Positions 44,220-55,225 of a DNA stretch of 64,000 bases are shown piece after piece. The position numbers and the translations under genes were made by a program. The stretch covers positions 186,001-250,000 of the forward strand of contig CAWBFD010000003.1 in NCBI GenBank assembly GCA_963788115.1. Direction: 5' to 3'. The stretch is from CAWBFD01 sp963788115 (GTDB lineage Bacteria; Actinomycetota; Thermoleophilia; Solirubrobacterales; 70-9). The number at the start of each line of letters is the position of its first letter. The stretch's first letter is position 1. The notes beneath the pieces are model-generated. The model was given only the letters and a program-made list of their open reading frames with translations, searched no databases and was not told where the DNA came from.

Positions 44220-44252
44220 ACGAACGTCGGATCACCCACACAGGAGGTGGGT
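44220..44252 (-). repeat. REP-like repeat, copy 3 (inverted)
   Basis: Read on the minus strand, the first 18 and last 8 bases are identical to copy 2 and the intervening 7 bases differ. Copies 2 and 3 form terminal-inverted-repeat-like flanks around the AbiEi-like gene. Confidence 0.65.
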
Positions 44253-44306
44253 AGACCGACGCGGATTCGGGGGCTCGGTGGTGCGGGTGCCGGTGCGGGC
44301 GCGGGC

Positions 44307-46130
<1,824 letters not shown>

Positions 46131-46268
46131 CTCCTCTCGTCGAATGGATGCGCCGGCGCCCGCGGCTCACCCCGGTGCGGGCGCTAGCGCATTCTGCCTC
46201 ACCGGCCGCAATGGGCGCTTTGCCCCCCGGGCCCGCGGGCTCTGGATAACCTAAGCCTCCCGACGCCC

Positions 46269-46274
46269 AGGAGG
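46269..46274 (+). promoter_or_regulatory. Ribosome binding site that decides the tkt start
   Basis: AGGAGG ends 1 base before ATG 46276 and 7 bases before GTG 46282. Only the second spacing is normal, so GTG is the likely start. Confidence 0.65.
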
Positions 46275-46281
46275 TATGAGG

Positions 46282-48303
46282 GTGACCATCCAGGCGCCCC
46301 CCGAGACCGCGGTCGACGAGCTCGCCGTCAACACGATCCGCACGCTGGCGATGGATGCGGTGCAGAAGGCAAACTCGGGACACCCCGGCGCCCCGATGGG
46401 CCTCGCGCCTCTCGGCTACGTCCTGTTCACGCGGGTCATGCGCCACAACCCCGCGAACCCTCACTGGCCGAACCGCGACCGCTTCGTGCTCTCCAACGGG
46501 CACGCGTGCATGCTCCAGTACGCGCTGCTCCACCTCTCCGGCTATGACCTATCGCTCGACGACATCCGCAGCTTCCGGCAGTGGGGGAGCCGCTGCCCCG
46601 GCCACCCCGAGTACGGGCACACGCCGGGCGTCGAGGTGACCACCGGGCCGCTTGGTCAGGGCTTCTCCAATGGGGTCGGATTCGCTCTCGCCGAGGCGCT
46701 CCTGGCCGAGCGCTACAACCGCGAGGACCACGAGATCGTCGACCACGAGACCTACGTGGTCTGCGGCGACGGCGACATGGAGGAGGGGATCGCCTCCGAG
46801 GCCGCCTCGCTCGCCGGCAACCTCGGACTCGGCAAACTGACCGCGATCTACGACGACAACGAGATCCAGATCGAGGGCTCGACCCATCTCGCCTTCCGTG
46901 AGAAGGTGGCCGGCCGCTTCGATGCGTACGGCTGGTCGGTCCACGAGCTACCGCGAGAGGCTGGCCTCGGCGAGATCGAGCTGGCGTTGCGCGAGGCCGA
47001 GGGGGTCGGCGATCGCCCGTCGCTGATCGTCCTCCCCACCCACATCGGCTACGGCAGCCCGCACAAGCAGGACACCGCGGCGGCCCACGGCGAGCCGCTG
47101 GGTGAGGAGGAGGTGCGCTTGACCAAGGAGGTGCTGGGCTGGCCGACGCAGGAGCCGTTCTTCGTCCCAGACGACGTTCGGGAGCTGTTCGCCCCGGTGC
47201 GCGAGCGCGGGATCGAGGCCGAGCGCGAATGGTCGGAGCGCTTCGAGGAGTACGCCGACGACAATCCCGAGCTGGCGAGCGAGTTTCAGCGGGTGACCCG
47301 CCGGCAGCCGCCGCCGCTGCCACCGCTGTCCGAGGCGCCGGCGCTGGGTCCCGACGACGGTCCGATCGCGACCCGTGCCGCCTCGGGCAAGGCGCTCAAC
47401 TGGCTCGCGCCGAGGGTGCCGGAGCTGCTCGGCGGCGCCGCCGACCTGGCGCCCTCGACTGCCACCCACCTCGAGGGCGAGCCAAGCGTCACGCGGCACA
47501 ACTTCCGCGGTCGCAATCTCCACTTCGGCGTCCGCGAGCACGCCATGGGCGCGATCGTGAACGCGCTCGCGATCGAGGGCCTCCGGGCGTACGGGGCGAC
47601 CTTCCTCACCTTCTCGGACTACATGCGCGGCTCCATCCGGCTTGCGGCGCTGATGGAGGTGCCGTCGATCTTCGTCTTCACCCACGACTCGATCCTGATG
47701 GGCGAGGATGGCCCCACCCACCAGCCGATCGAGCAGCTCGCGGCGCTGCGGGCAATCCCCAACCTCGAGGTGATCCGGCCGGCGGACTACCGCGAGACGT
47801 TCCTGGCCTGGCACTGGCTCCTCGGAAGCTGCTCGGTGCCGACCGCTCTGGCCCTGACCCGGCAGAAGATCCCGGTGCTCGACCCCGCGGCGATCCCCGA
47901 CGACGCCATCGAGCGAGGGGCATACGTCCACCGCGACGCCGGTGACGGAGACCCGCAGCTGATCCTGATCGGGACGGGATCGGAGGTGGCGCTCTGCCTC
48001 GAGGCCGCGGACCAGCTCGCCGCCGACGGGATCGGCACCCGGGTGGTCTCGATGCCGTCGAGCGAGCGGTTCGCGGCGCAGCCCCCCGACTACCGGGACT
48101 CGGTGCTGCCGCCGGGGATCTCGGCGCGGCTCTCGGTCGAGGCGGCCTCACCGTTCGGCTGGGCGCGCTGGGTCGGCCAGCGCGGCGCGAGCGTCGCCAT
48201 CGACCGTTTCGGGGCCTCGGCCCCCGGGCCCGTCGTGGGTGAGCACTTTGGCTTCGTGCCGGAGGCGGTGGCGGCACGAGCGAGGGAGCTGGTGCGGGCG
48301 TGA
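46282..48303 (+). CDS. tkt: Transketolase
   Basis: The 673-residue ThDP enzyme has the N-terminal KANSGHPGAPMGLAPLGYVL, the cofactor loop VCGDGDMEEGIASEAASLAG and the pyrimidine-domain motifs GVREHAMGAIVNALAIEG and HDSILMGEDGPTHQPIEQL. It transfers two-carbon units in the pentose phosphate pathway. GTG 46282 is used rather than ATG 46276 because of ribosome-site spacing. Its stop overlaps the next start (GTGA at 48300), heading the operon tkt / tal-pgi / gnd / zwf / opcA / pgl. Confidence 0.95.
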   Translation: MTIQAPPETAVDELAVNTIRTLAMDAVQKANSGHPGAPMGLAPLGYVLFTRVMRHNPANPHWPNRDRFVLSNGHACMLQYALLHLSGYDLSLDDIRSFRQWGSRCPGHPEYGHTPGVEVTTGPLGQGFSNGVGFALAEALLAERYNREDHEIVDHETYVVCGDGDMEEGIASEAASLAGNLGLGKLTAIYDDNEIQIEGSTHLAFREKVAGRFDAYGWSVHELPREAGLGEIELALREAEGVGDRPSLIVLPTHIGYGSPHKQDTAAAHGEPLGEEEVRLTKEVLGWPTQEPFFVPDDVRELFAPVRERGIEAEREWSERFEEYADDNPELASEFQRVTRRQPPPLPPLSEAPALGPDDGPIATRAASGKALNWLAPRVPELLGGAADLAPSTATHLEGEPSVTRHNFRGRNLHFGVREHAMGAIVNALAIEGLRAYGATFLTFSDYMRGSIRLAALMEVPSIFVFTHDSILMGEDGPTHQPIEQLAALRAIPNLEVIRPADYRETFLAWHWLLGSCSVPTALALTRQKIPVLDPAAIPDDAIERGAYVHRDAGDGDPQLILIGTGSEVALCLEAADQLAADGIGTRVVSMPSSERFAAQPPDYRDSVLPPGISARLSVEAASPFGWARWVGQRGASVAIDRFGASAPGPVVGEHFGFVPEAVAARARELVRA

Positions 48304-51080
48304 GCGCTGTCGCCGTATCCGAGCGCCTGGCCGCGCTGGCGTCCGTCGGCACCAGCATCTGGCTCGACCTCATCCGTCGCTCGATGCTGACCGACGGCGA
48401 GTTCGAGCGCCTGATCACCGAGGACTCGCTCACCGGGGTCACCGCCAACCCCTCCATCTTCGAGAAGGCGATCCTCGGCAGCCCCGACTACGACGAGCGG
48501 CTCGCCGAGCTTGCAGACGAGGGGCGCTCGGCGCAGGAGATCTACGAGATCCTCGCGGTCGAGGACGTGCAAGGGGCCGCCGACCTCCTGCGGCCGGTCT
48601 GGGACCGGACCGGCGCCGACGACGGGTACGCCAGCCTGGAGATCGACCCGGGGCTCGCGCGAGACACGGCGGGCAGCATCGAGGCCGCGGCGGACTTCTG
48701 GACACGCCTGGCGCGACCGAACGTGATGATCAAGATCCCGGGTACCCCAGAGGGGGTCGAGGCGATCCACGCATCGATCTCGGCCGGCATCAACGTGAAC
48801 GTCACCCTGCTGTTCGCGGTCGACGCCTACGTCGCGGTCGCCGAGGCATACATGCAGGGGCTCGAGGATCGGCTCGAGCGCGGCGAGCCGATCGATGGGC
48901 TTGCGTCGGTGGCGAGCTTCTTCGTCTCGCGCGTCGACACGATGGTCGATGACGAGCTTGCCGAGCGCGGCGCGGGAGAGCTCTCCGGAACCGCAGGGGT
49001 CGCCAACGCCCGACTCGCGTACGGGCGGTTCGAGGAGATGCTCGCCTCCGAGCGCTGGTCGCGTCTGGCGGCCGCCGGCGCCCGGCCCCAGCGGCCGTTG
49101 TGGGCCTCGACCGGGACCAAGAACCACGCCTACTCCGACGTCAAGTACGTCGAGGAGCTGGCGGGTCCGAGCGTGGTCAACACCATGCCGCTGGAGACCC
49201 TGCACGCGTTCGCCGACCACGGGGAGGCGGCCGACCGGCTGACCGGCTCGGCCGCCGAGGCGCAGGAGCAGATTGCGGCGCTCGAGGCTGCCGGGATCTC
49301 GGTGGACGAGGTGACCGAGCGGCTGCTCGACGAGGGGATCGACAAGTTCGCAGCCTCGATGCAGGCCCTCCTCGCCGGGATCGAGCGCCGGCGCGACGCC
49401 GTGGTCGCCGGCGCCCCCAAGGGGATCACGACGGATCTCCCCGACGAGGACGCCGCGGCGATCGGCGCCCGCGTCGAGTGGGCCGAGCGCGAGAACGTTT
49501 CGCGGCGCATCTGGCGCAAGGACCACACGCTGTGGGGCCCGGAGCCGGAGGAGATCTCGAATCGCCTCGGCTGGCTCTCGGTCTCCGAGGAGATGCTGGA
49601 GGCGCTCGGCGGGCTCAGGCGCTTCGCCGACGGCGCGCGCACCGATGGCCTCACCGACTGCGCCCTGCTCGGAATGGGCGGGTCCAGCCTCGCGCCCGAG
49701 GTGCTGCGCCGAAGCTTCGGCGAGCCTGCCGGACTGCGCCTACACGTCCTCGACTCGACCCATCCGGACACCGTTGCCGAGCTTGCCGATCGACTGCCGC
49801 TCTCCGAGACCCTGTTCGTGGTCGCCTCGAAGTCCGGGACCACGCTCGAGCCGAATTGCTTCTACGAGTACTTCCGGGCCGTGGCCGAGGATCCGGCGCG
49901 GTTCGCCGCGATCACCGATCCCGGGACACCGCTCGACCAGCTCGCCGCGGAGCAGGGCTTCCGGCACACCTTCAGGGCGAATCCCGAGATCGGGGGGCGC
50001 TACTCGGCCCTCTCCGACTTCGGCATGGTCCCCGCGGCCGTCGCGGGAATCGATGCCGGCGCGATCCTCGAGCACGCCGAGACCGCCCGGCAGACGGCGG
50101 CCCCGACGCTTCACTGCGAGCGGAGCGAGCCGCTGTGGCTGGGGCTCGCGCTCGGCGAGCTCGCGTCGCGGGGGCGGGACAAGCTCACCTTCGTCGTCGA
50201 CGAGCCGCTTCAGAGCTTCGGGCTCTGGGCCGAGCAGCTGGTCGCCGAGAGCACCGGAAAGCAGGGCAGGGGGATCGTCCCGATCGCCGACGAGCCGGTC
50301 GGCGAGCCCGCCGCCTACGGCGAGGACAGGGTGTTCGCGCGCATTCGCAACGAGTCATCGCCGGACACCGACGCCGACGCCCGGCTCGAGGCCCTCTCCG
50401 CCGCCGGTCACCCCGTGCTCACCCTGCGCTTCTCAGAGCCCGAGGAGATCGGGGGGCTGTTCTTCACCTGGGAGTTCGCGATCGCGGCGGCGGGCGCAGT
50501 CCTCGGGATCAACCCGTTCGATCAACCGAACGTCCAGGAGGCCAAGGACCTGACCGAGGAGCTGATCGACGCTTACATCCGCGACGGTGGCTTTCCCGCC
50601 GAGGAGCCGGACGCCACCGATGGGAGCCTCGCGGCCTACGGGTCTGACGCGACCAGCGTTCGGGGTGCGCTCCAGGGGCTCCTGGCCGACGCGGCGCCGG
50701 GCCGCTACTTCGCCATCCTCGCGTATGTCCCGGAGTCGGAGGGCGCCGACGCCGCCCTTCGCTCCCTGCGGCTGGCGGTGCGCGACGCGCGTCGCTGTGC
50801 GACCACCACCGGTTACGGGCCGCGCTACCTGCACTCGACCGGGCAGCTCCACAAAGGCGGCCCCGCCTCTGGAACGTTCCTCCAGGTGACCAGCGACGGT
50901 CGCGAGGGGGTCGAGGTGCCCGGGGCCGGCTACGACTTCGCCGCGCTCATCCATGCGCAGGCGGCCGGGGATCTGCGGGCGCTGCGCGGCAAGGGGCGGC
51001 CGGCGCTCCGCGTGCACGTCTCCGGTGACGTGGTCGCCGGGCTGAACCAGTTGGCAGAGGTCGTTCGTGATGTGGTCTAG
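48300..51080 (+). CDS. Bifunctional transaldolase / glucose-6-phosphate isomerase
   Basis: The 926-residue fusion has a transaldolase domain (about 1-365) and a phosphoglucose isomerase domain (about 385-926). Transaldolase is marked by SLTGVTANPSIFEKAIL and the Schiff-base Lys145 in NVMIKIPGT; the isomerase by LLGMGGSSLAPEVLR, VVASKSGTTLEPN and the C-terminal GPRYLHSTGQLHKGG. The fusion joins two sugar-phosphate steps in one chain and is known in several actinobacteria and cyanobacteria. It overlaps tkt by 4 bp and gnd follows after 27 bp. Confidence 0.93.
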   Translation: MSAVAVSERLAALASVGTSIWLDLIRRSMLTDGEFERLITEDSLTGVTANPSIFEKAILGSPDYDERLAELADEGRSAQEIYEILAVEDVQGAADLLRPVWDRTGADDGYASLEIDPGLARDTAGSIEAAADFWTRLARPNVMIKIPGTPEGVEAIHASISAGINVNVTLLFAVDAYVAVAEAYMQGLEDRLERGEPIDGLASVASFFVSRVDTMVDDELAERGAGELSGTAGVANARLAYGRFEEMLASERWSRLAAAGARPQRPLWASTGTKNHAYSDVKYVEELAGPSVVNTMPLETLHAFADHGEAADRLTGSAAEAQEQIAALEAAGISVDEVTERLLDEGIDKFAASMQALLAGIERRRDAVVAGAPKGITTDLPDEDAAAIGARVEWAERENVSRRIWRKDHTLWGPEPEEISNRLGWLSVSEEMLEALGGLRRFADGARTDGLTDCALLGMGGSSLAPEVLRRSFGEPAGLRLHVLDSTHPDTVAELADRLPLSETLFVVASKSGTTLEPNCFYEYFRAVAEDPARFAAITDPGTPLDQLAAEQGFRHTFRANPEIGGRYSALSDFGMVPAAVAGIDAGAILEHAETARQTAAPTLHCERSEPLWLGLALGELASRGRDKLTFVVDEPLQSFGLWAEQLVAESTGKQGRGIVPIADEPVGEPAAYGEDRVFARIRNESSPDTDADARLEALSAAGHPVLTLRFSEPEEIGGLFFTWEFAIAAAGAVLGINPFDQPNVQEAKDLTEELIDAYIRDGGFPAEEPDATDGSLAAYGSDATSVRGALQGLLADAAPGRYFAILAYVPESEGADAALRSLRLAVRDARRCATTTGYGPRYLHSTGQLHKGGPASGTFLQVTSDGREGVEVPGAGYDFAALIHAQAAGDLRALRGKGRPALRVHVSGDVVAGLNQLAEVVRDVV

Positions 51081-51107
51081 ACACCTGGAGCCGGAAGGAG
51101 CTACGTG

Positions 51108-52016
51108 ATGCAGATCGGATTCGTCGGGCTCGGGAAGATGGGCGCGAACATGGTCGAGCGGCTGCTCCGCTCCGACCACGAGGTCGTCGCGTTCGACCTC
51201 TCCGAGGATGCGGTGAAGGAGGCGGAGGGGAAGGGGGCCGAGGGGGCGGCGGGGCTCGATGAGCTGGCCTCGAAGCTCGAGGCGCCGCGAGCCGTCTGGG
51301 TGATGGTTCCCCACGGGGATCCCACCGCGCAGACGATCAAGGCGCTCGGCGAGGCACTCAGCGAGGGCGACCTCGTGGTCGACGGCGGCAACAGCCGCTT
51401 CCACGACGACACCGAGCATGCGGCGACCCTCGGCGAGCGCGGAATCCACTTCGTCGACGCCGGCGTCAGCGGTGGCATCTGGGGGCTCGAGCTGGGCTAC
51501 TGCATGATGGTCGGCGGCGCCGACGAGGACGTCGAGCGGCTGCGACCCGCGCTCGACACCCTGGCGCCGCCGAACGGATGGCTCCACACCGGCCCGGTCG
51601 GCTCGGGCCACTTCGTCAAGATGGTCCACAACGGCATCGAGTACGGGCTGATGCAGGCCTACGCGGAGGGGCTCGAGATCCTGCACGAGTCCGAGTACGA
51701 GCTCGATCTCGCGGCGATCGCGGAGCTCTGGAAGCACGCCTCGGTGATCCGCTCGTGGCTGCTGGAGCTGGCCGCGGACGCCCTGCGCAAGGACGCCGAC
51801 CTCGCCGGGACCGAGGCGTGGGTCGACGATTCGGGCGAGGGCCGCTGGACCGTGTTCGAGGCGATCAACGAGAGCGTGCCGGCGCCGGTGATCACCCTGG
51901 CGCTGCAGATGCGGATGCGCTCGCGCCAGCGCGAGTCGTTCGCCGCCAAGGTGAATGCCGCGCTGCGTGCCGAGTTCGGCGGTCACGTGGTCGGAGAGCC
52001 GGGAACGATCAAGTAA
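51108..52016 (+). CDS. gnd: 6-phosphogluconate dehydrogenase, decarboxylating (short, NAD-type)
   Basis: The 302-residue enzyme is the short form (the usual long form is ~470). It has the Rossmann motif GLGKMGANMVERLL, the substrate motif VDAGVSGGIWGLELGYCMM and the catalytic stretch GSGHFVKMVHNGIEYGLMQA. Short Gnds commonly use NAD. It makes ribulose-5-phosphate and CO2. AGGAG at 51096-51100 is 7 bases from ATG 51108 and only 4 from GTG 51105, so ATG is chosen. Its TAA overlaps the zwf ATG (TAATG). Confidence 0.93.
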   Translation: MQIGFVGLGKMGANMVERLLRSDHEVVAFDLSEDAVKEAEGKGAEGAAGLDELASKLEAPRAVWVMVPHGDPTAQTIKALGEALSEGDLVVDGGNSRFHDDTEHAATLGERGIHFVDAGVSGGIWGLELGYCMMVGGADEDVERLRPALDTLAPPNGWLHTGPVGSGHFVKMVHNGIEYGLMQAYAEGLEILHESEYELDLAAIAELWKHASVIRSWLLELAADALRKDADLAGTEAWVDDSGEGRWTVFEAINESVPAPVITLALQMRMRSRQRESFAAKVNAALRAEFGGHVVGEPGTIK

Positions 52017-53551
52017 TGGCGGCGACCCAGGAGGCCCAGCTCGAGAACCCGTTCGCCCAGGACGTGCCGAAGCGCGTCCCGGGGCCGACGTCGCTGGTGA
52101 TCTTCGGCGCGAGCGGCGACCTCTCCGCGCGGAAGCTCCTGCCGGCGATCTACAACCTGAACGTGGCCGGGCTCATGCCCGAGCGGCTGCGGGTGATCGG
52201 CATCTCGCGCGACGAGAACCCGCGGTCGTTCCACGAGCACGCGAAGCGCTCGATCGAGGCCCACTCCCGCACCGGGATCTCCGAGGAGGGCTGGAAGGCG
52301 CTCGAGCCGAAGCTGGAGAAGCTGACCGGCGACTTCAACGACCCGGCGGGGCTGTTTCGCTCGCTGGCGGAGACGCTGGATGGCCGGGGGGACGGCGCCG
52401 AGCCCACGCAGTGCCTGTTCTACCTCGCCGTCGCCCCCCGCTTCTTCGGCATGATCGCTCGAGAGCTGGCTGCGGTCGGGCTGGCCGAAGGATCGAGCGC
52501 CCCCATTCGCCTCCTGATCGAGAAGCCGTACGGACACGACCTGAGCTCCGCGCTGGAGCTGAACCGCGAACTCACGGCGGCCTTCGACGAGAGCCAGATC
52601 TTCCGCATCGACCACTACCTCGGCAAGGAGACCGTCCAGAACGTTCAGGTGATGCGGTTCGCCAACGGGATCTTCGAGCCGATCTGGAACCGCCGCTATG
52701 TCGAGCACGTGCAGATCACGGTCGCCGAGGATCTCGGCATCGGCCACCGTGCGGGGTACTACGACTCGGCCGGGGCGATCCGCGACGTGCTCGCGAACCA
52801 TTGCCTGCAGCTGCTCGCACTGACCGGAATGGAGCCCCCGGTCCGCTTCGATCCCGACACCATCCGCGACGAGAAGGTGAAGCTCCTGCGGTCGCTTCGG
52901 CGCTATACCGCGGCGGAGGTGCCGGATTACGTCGTCCAGGGCCAGTACACGGCGGGCTGGATCGGGGGCGAGAAGGTGCCCGGCTATCGCGACGAGGAGG
53001 GCGTGGCCGATGACTCCCGCACCGACACCTACGTCGCGATGCGAGTCGAGATCGACAACTGGCGCTGGGCGGGCACGCCGTTCTACGTCCGGACGGGCAA
53101 GCGCCTGCCTCGGCGGATGACCGAGATCGCGGTGCAATTCCGACCGGTGCCCCACCTGCCCTTCGCCGCGGCCGATGGGACCGGCGATGTCGAGCCGAAC
53201 GAGCTGGTGCTCTCCGTCCAGCCGGAGGAGGGCGCGTCGCTCCGGATCGTCGCCAAGATCCCGGGCCAGACTCTGGACGTGCGGCCTGTCCAGATGGAGT
53301 TCAACTACGGCGAAGCCTTCCTGGCCGCGTCACCGGAGGCCTACGAGCGGTTGCTGCTGGACGCGTTTCGTGGAGACGCCACCCTGTTCACGCGCGCCGA
53401 CGAGGTCGAGGCGGAGTGGCGGGCCGTGGAGCCGATCCTCGAGGCCTGGGAGTCCGGGGCCGGACCCGTGCCGTATGAGGCCGGGAGCCAGGGGCCCCCC
53501 GAGGCCGACGAGCTACTCGCCGTCCGCGGGCGAACCTGGAGGCGGATCTGA
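52016..53551 (+). CDS. zwf: Glucose-6-phosphate 1-dehydrogenase
   Basis: The 511-residue enzyme has the NADP motif VIFGASGDLSARKLLPA, the conserved RLLIEKPYGHD and the active-site RIDHYLGKE with His200. It oxidises glucose-6-phosphate to 6-phosphogluconolactone, the committed pentose phosphate step. ATG 52016 overlaps the gnd stop. The next gene, opcA, encodes its known activator, and pgl follows, so the oxidative branch is complete. An N-terminal extension of ~25 residues is typical of actinobacterial Zwf. Confidence 0.95.
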   Translation: MAATQEAQLENPFAQDVPKRVPGPTSLVIFGASGDLSARKLLPAIYNLNVAGLMPERLRVIGISRDENPRSFHEHAKRSIEAHSRTGISEEGWKALEPKLEKLTGDFNDPAGLFRSLAETLDGRGDGAEPTQCLFYLAVAPRFFGMIARELAAVGLAEGSSAPIRLLIEKPYGHDLSSALELNRELTAAFDESQIFRIDHYLGKETVQNVQVMRFANGIFEPIWNRRYVEHVQITVAEDLGIGHRAGYYDSAGAIRDVLANHCLQLLALTGMEPPVRFDPDTIRDEKVKLLRSLRRYTAAEVPDYVVQGQYTAGWIGGEKVPGYRDEEGVADDSRTDTYVAMRVEIDNWRWAGTPFYVRTGKRLPRRMTEIAVQFRPVPHLPFAAADGTGDVEPNELVLSVQPEEGASLRIVAKIPGQTLDVRPVQMEFNYGEAFLAASPEAYERLLLDAFRGDATLFTRADEVEAEWRAVEPILEAWESGAGPVPYEAGSQGPPEADELLAVRGRTWRRI

Positions 53552-54474
53552 GCCCCGACGCGAGCAACAGCGAGCGCTGGCGCGGCCAGGGCGTTCGCGC
53601 GGCCGATATCGCCGGCGAGCTCATGCGGCTTCGCGCCGAGCACCAGGGTCGCGAGCGCCTGCACGCCGCGGCGCGGACCATGAACGTAGTGGTTGCGCCG
53701 TGCCGTGGCGACCTCGAAGACCGCGTGATCGAGGAGATCGCGCGGCTCGGCTCGCACAGCCCGGCCCGGTCGATCGTCCTCCGTGACCAGACGGAGGACC
53801 GCCTCGATGCCGAGATCGTGATCGAGTGCGAGTCGAGGCCCGAGGCGGGCCGGGTCGGCATCTGCCACGACCGGATCGTGCTCGACGCGGACCTCGCTCG
53901 GCTGGCCCACGCGGACTCGTTGATCGCGCCCCTGCTGGTGGCCGACCTGCCGACTGTGCTCTGGCTGCCGGACCCGGGCTTCGGGGATCCGGATCCCCGG
54001 CTCGTCGACCGGGCGCTGCAGGTGGTGCTCGACAGTGGCGGGGACGAGGGAGGCCTCGAGATCGCCGCGGGGATCGCGAAGCGGAAGCCGGTCTGCGACT
54101 TGGCCTGGATTCGCCTCGAGCGCTGGCGGGCCGCGGTCGCCTCGGCATGGGACCCGCCGGAGCGGCGCCCGCTGCTCGCCGAGCTCGATGCGGTCGAGAT
54201 CAGGCACGGAAGCGACGCCACGGCCGACGCCGCGCTAGCGGCCGGCTGGATCGTGGCGCGGACGGGCATCGATCCCGCCACCCTGATCCTCGCGGGGTTG
54301 GCGAACGGCGTCGGGATCGCCCGGATCGTCTTCCGCGCCGGGTCCCACGAGCTACCCGTGCGCCCGCCGGGGGACCCTCCGACCGAGGCCGAGCAGTTCG
54401 CGCGGGCTCTGATCGCGGCGCCGGTCGCGCGACGCGGTTACCCGGAGGCGCTCGCGGCGGCACGGTCGCTTTGA
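53548..54474 (+). CDS. opcA: Glucose-6-phosphate dehydrogenase assembly protein OpcA
   Basis: It encodes ~308 residues with OpcA sequences: MRLRAEHQGRERLHAAARTM, DLPTVLWLPDPGFGDPD and SHELPVRPPGDPPTEAEQF. OpcA binds and activates Zwf. The frame has no ATG, GTG or TTG at the expected place; the first is ATG 53623, which would cut off the conserved VRAADIAGEL segment. CTG 53548 overlaps the zwf stop as CTGA, matching the NTGA overlaps elsewhere in this operon, so I propose CTG as the start. If this is wrong, the gene is 53623-54474. Confidence 0.8.
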   Translation: MSPDASNSERWRGQGVRAADIAGELMRLRAEHQGRERLHAAARTMNVVVAPCRGDLEDRVIEEIARLGSHSPARSIVLRDQTEDRLDAEIVIECESRPEAGRVGICHDRIVLDADLARLAHADSLIAPLLVADLPTVLWLPDPGFGDPDPRLVDRALQVVLDSGGDEGGLEIAAGIAKRKPVCDLAWIRLERWRAAVASAWDPPERRPLLAELDAVEIRHGSDATADAALAAGWIVARTGIDPATLILAGLANGVGIARIVFRAGSHELPVRPPGDPPTEAEQFARALIAAPVARRGYPEALAAARSL

Positions 54475-55196
54475 GCGTCGACCTCCACGTCGCTCCGGAC
54501 CAGGAGGCGGCCTCGCGCTTGGCGGCGGCCCGCCTCGCCGAGCTGACGGCCGAGGCACTGGACCTGCGGGGCCACGCCCACCTGGCGCTCGCGGGGGGCA
54601 CGACACCGCGTCCCACCTATGAGCTGAGCGCCGAGAGGATCGGCGACTGGTCACGGATCGGCGTCTGGTTCGGGGACGAGCGCGCGGTCCCGCCCGACGA
54701 TCCCGAGAGCAACTTCCGCATGGTGGTCGAGGCGCTGGACGGGGCCCACGGCCTCGGGGCCGAGGGCATCCACCGCGTCGAGGGCGAGCGCGGGGCCGAG
54801 AAGGCGGCGCAACGCTACGGCGAGGCGCTCGAAGCCGCACTCCCCGCCGGCGACGGGGGCATCCCGGTGCTGGACGTGGCGTTCCAGGGCATCGGGCCCG
54901 ACGGCCACACCGCGTCGCTCTTCCCCAACCACCCGGCGCTGGAGGCCGACGGCATCTGCGTTCCGGTCCACGACGCGCCGAAGGCGCCGCCGGACCGCGT
55001 CACCCTGACCCTTCCGGTGCTGCGGGCCGCCCGGCACGTCGTGTTCCTCGTGGACGGCGAGGAGAAGGCCGCGGCGGTTGAGGCGATGCTCGCCGGCCCG
55101 GACCCGGCGACGCCCGCGAGCCTCCTGGTCGGGCCGCGGGCGATCCTGATCGCCGACGAGGCAGCCGCGAGTGGGCTCCGCGATTCTCCCCGATAA
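54471..55196 (+). CDS. pgl: 6-phosphogluconolactonase
   Basis: The 241-residue enzyme of the NagB/DevB fold contains LALAGGTTPRPTYE, GVWFGDERAVPPDDPESNFRM and GIGPDGHTASLFPNHPAL, all Pgl signatures. It hydrolyses 6-phosphogluconolactone, the product of Zwf. TTG 54471 overlaps the opcA stop (TTGA), and no ATG or GTG would keep the conserved N-terminus. It ends the pentose phosphate operon; sucC follows after 29 bp. Confidence 0.9.
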   Translation: MSVDLHVAPDQEAASRLAAARLAELTAEALDLRGHAHLALAGGTTPRPTYELSAERIGDWSRIGVWFGDERAVPPDDPESNFRMVVEALDGAHGLGAEGIHRVEGERGAEKAAQRYGEALEAALPAGDGGIPVLDVAFQGIGPDGHTASLFPNHPALEADGICVPVHDAPKAPPDRVTLTLPVLRAARHVVFLVDGEEKAAAVEAMLAGPDPATPASLLVGPRAILIADEAAASGLRDSPR

Positions 55197-55225
55197 GGTC
55201 CGCGCCCGCCGAGGTCCCCTTCGCG

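Noticed and set aside
42241..44260. Genomic island with attachment sites
   Set aside because: The AT-rich operator and two defence-like genes suggested it, but no integrase, tRNA or direct repeat boundaries are visible.
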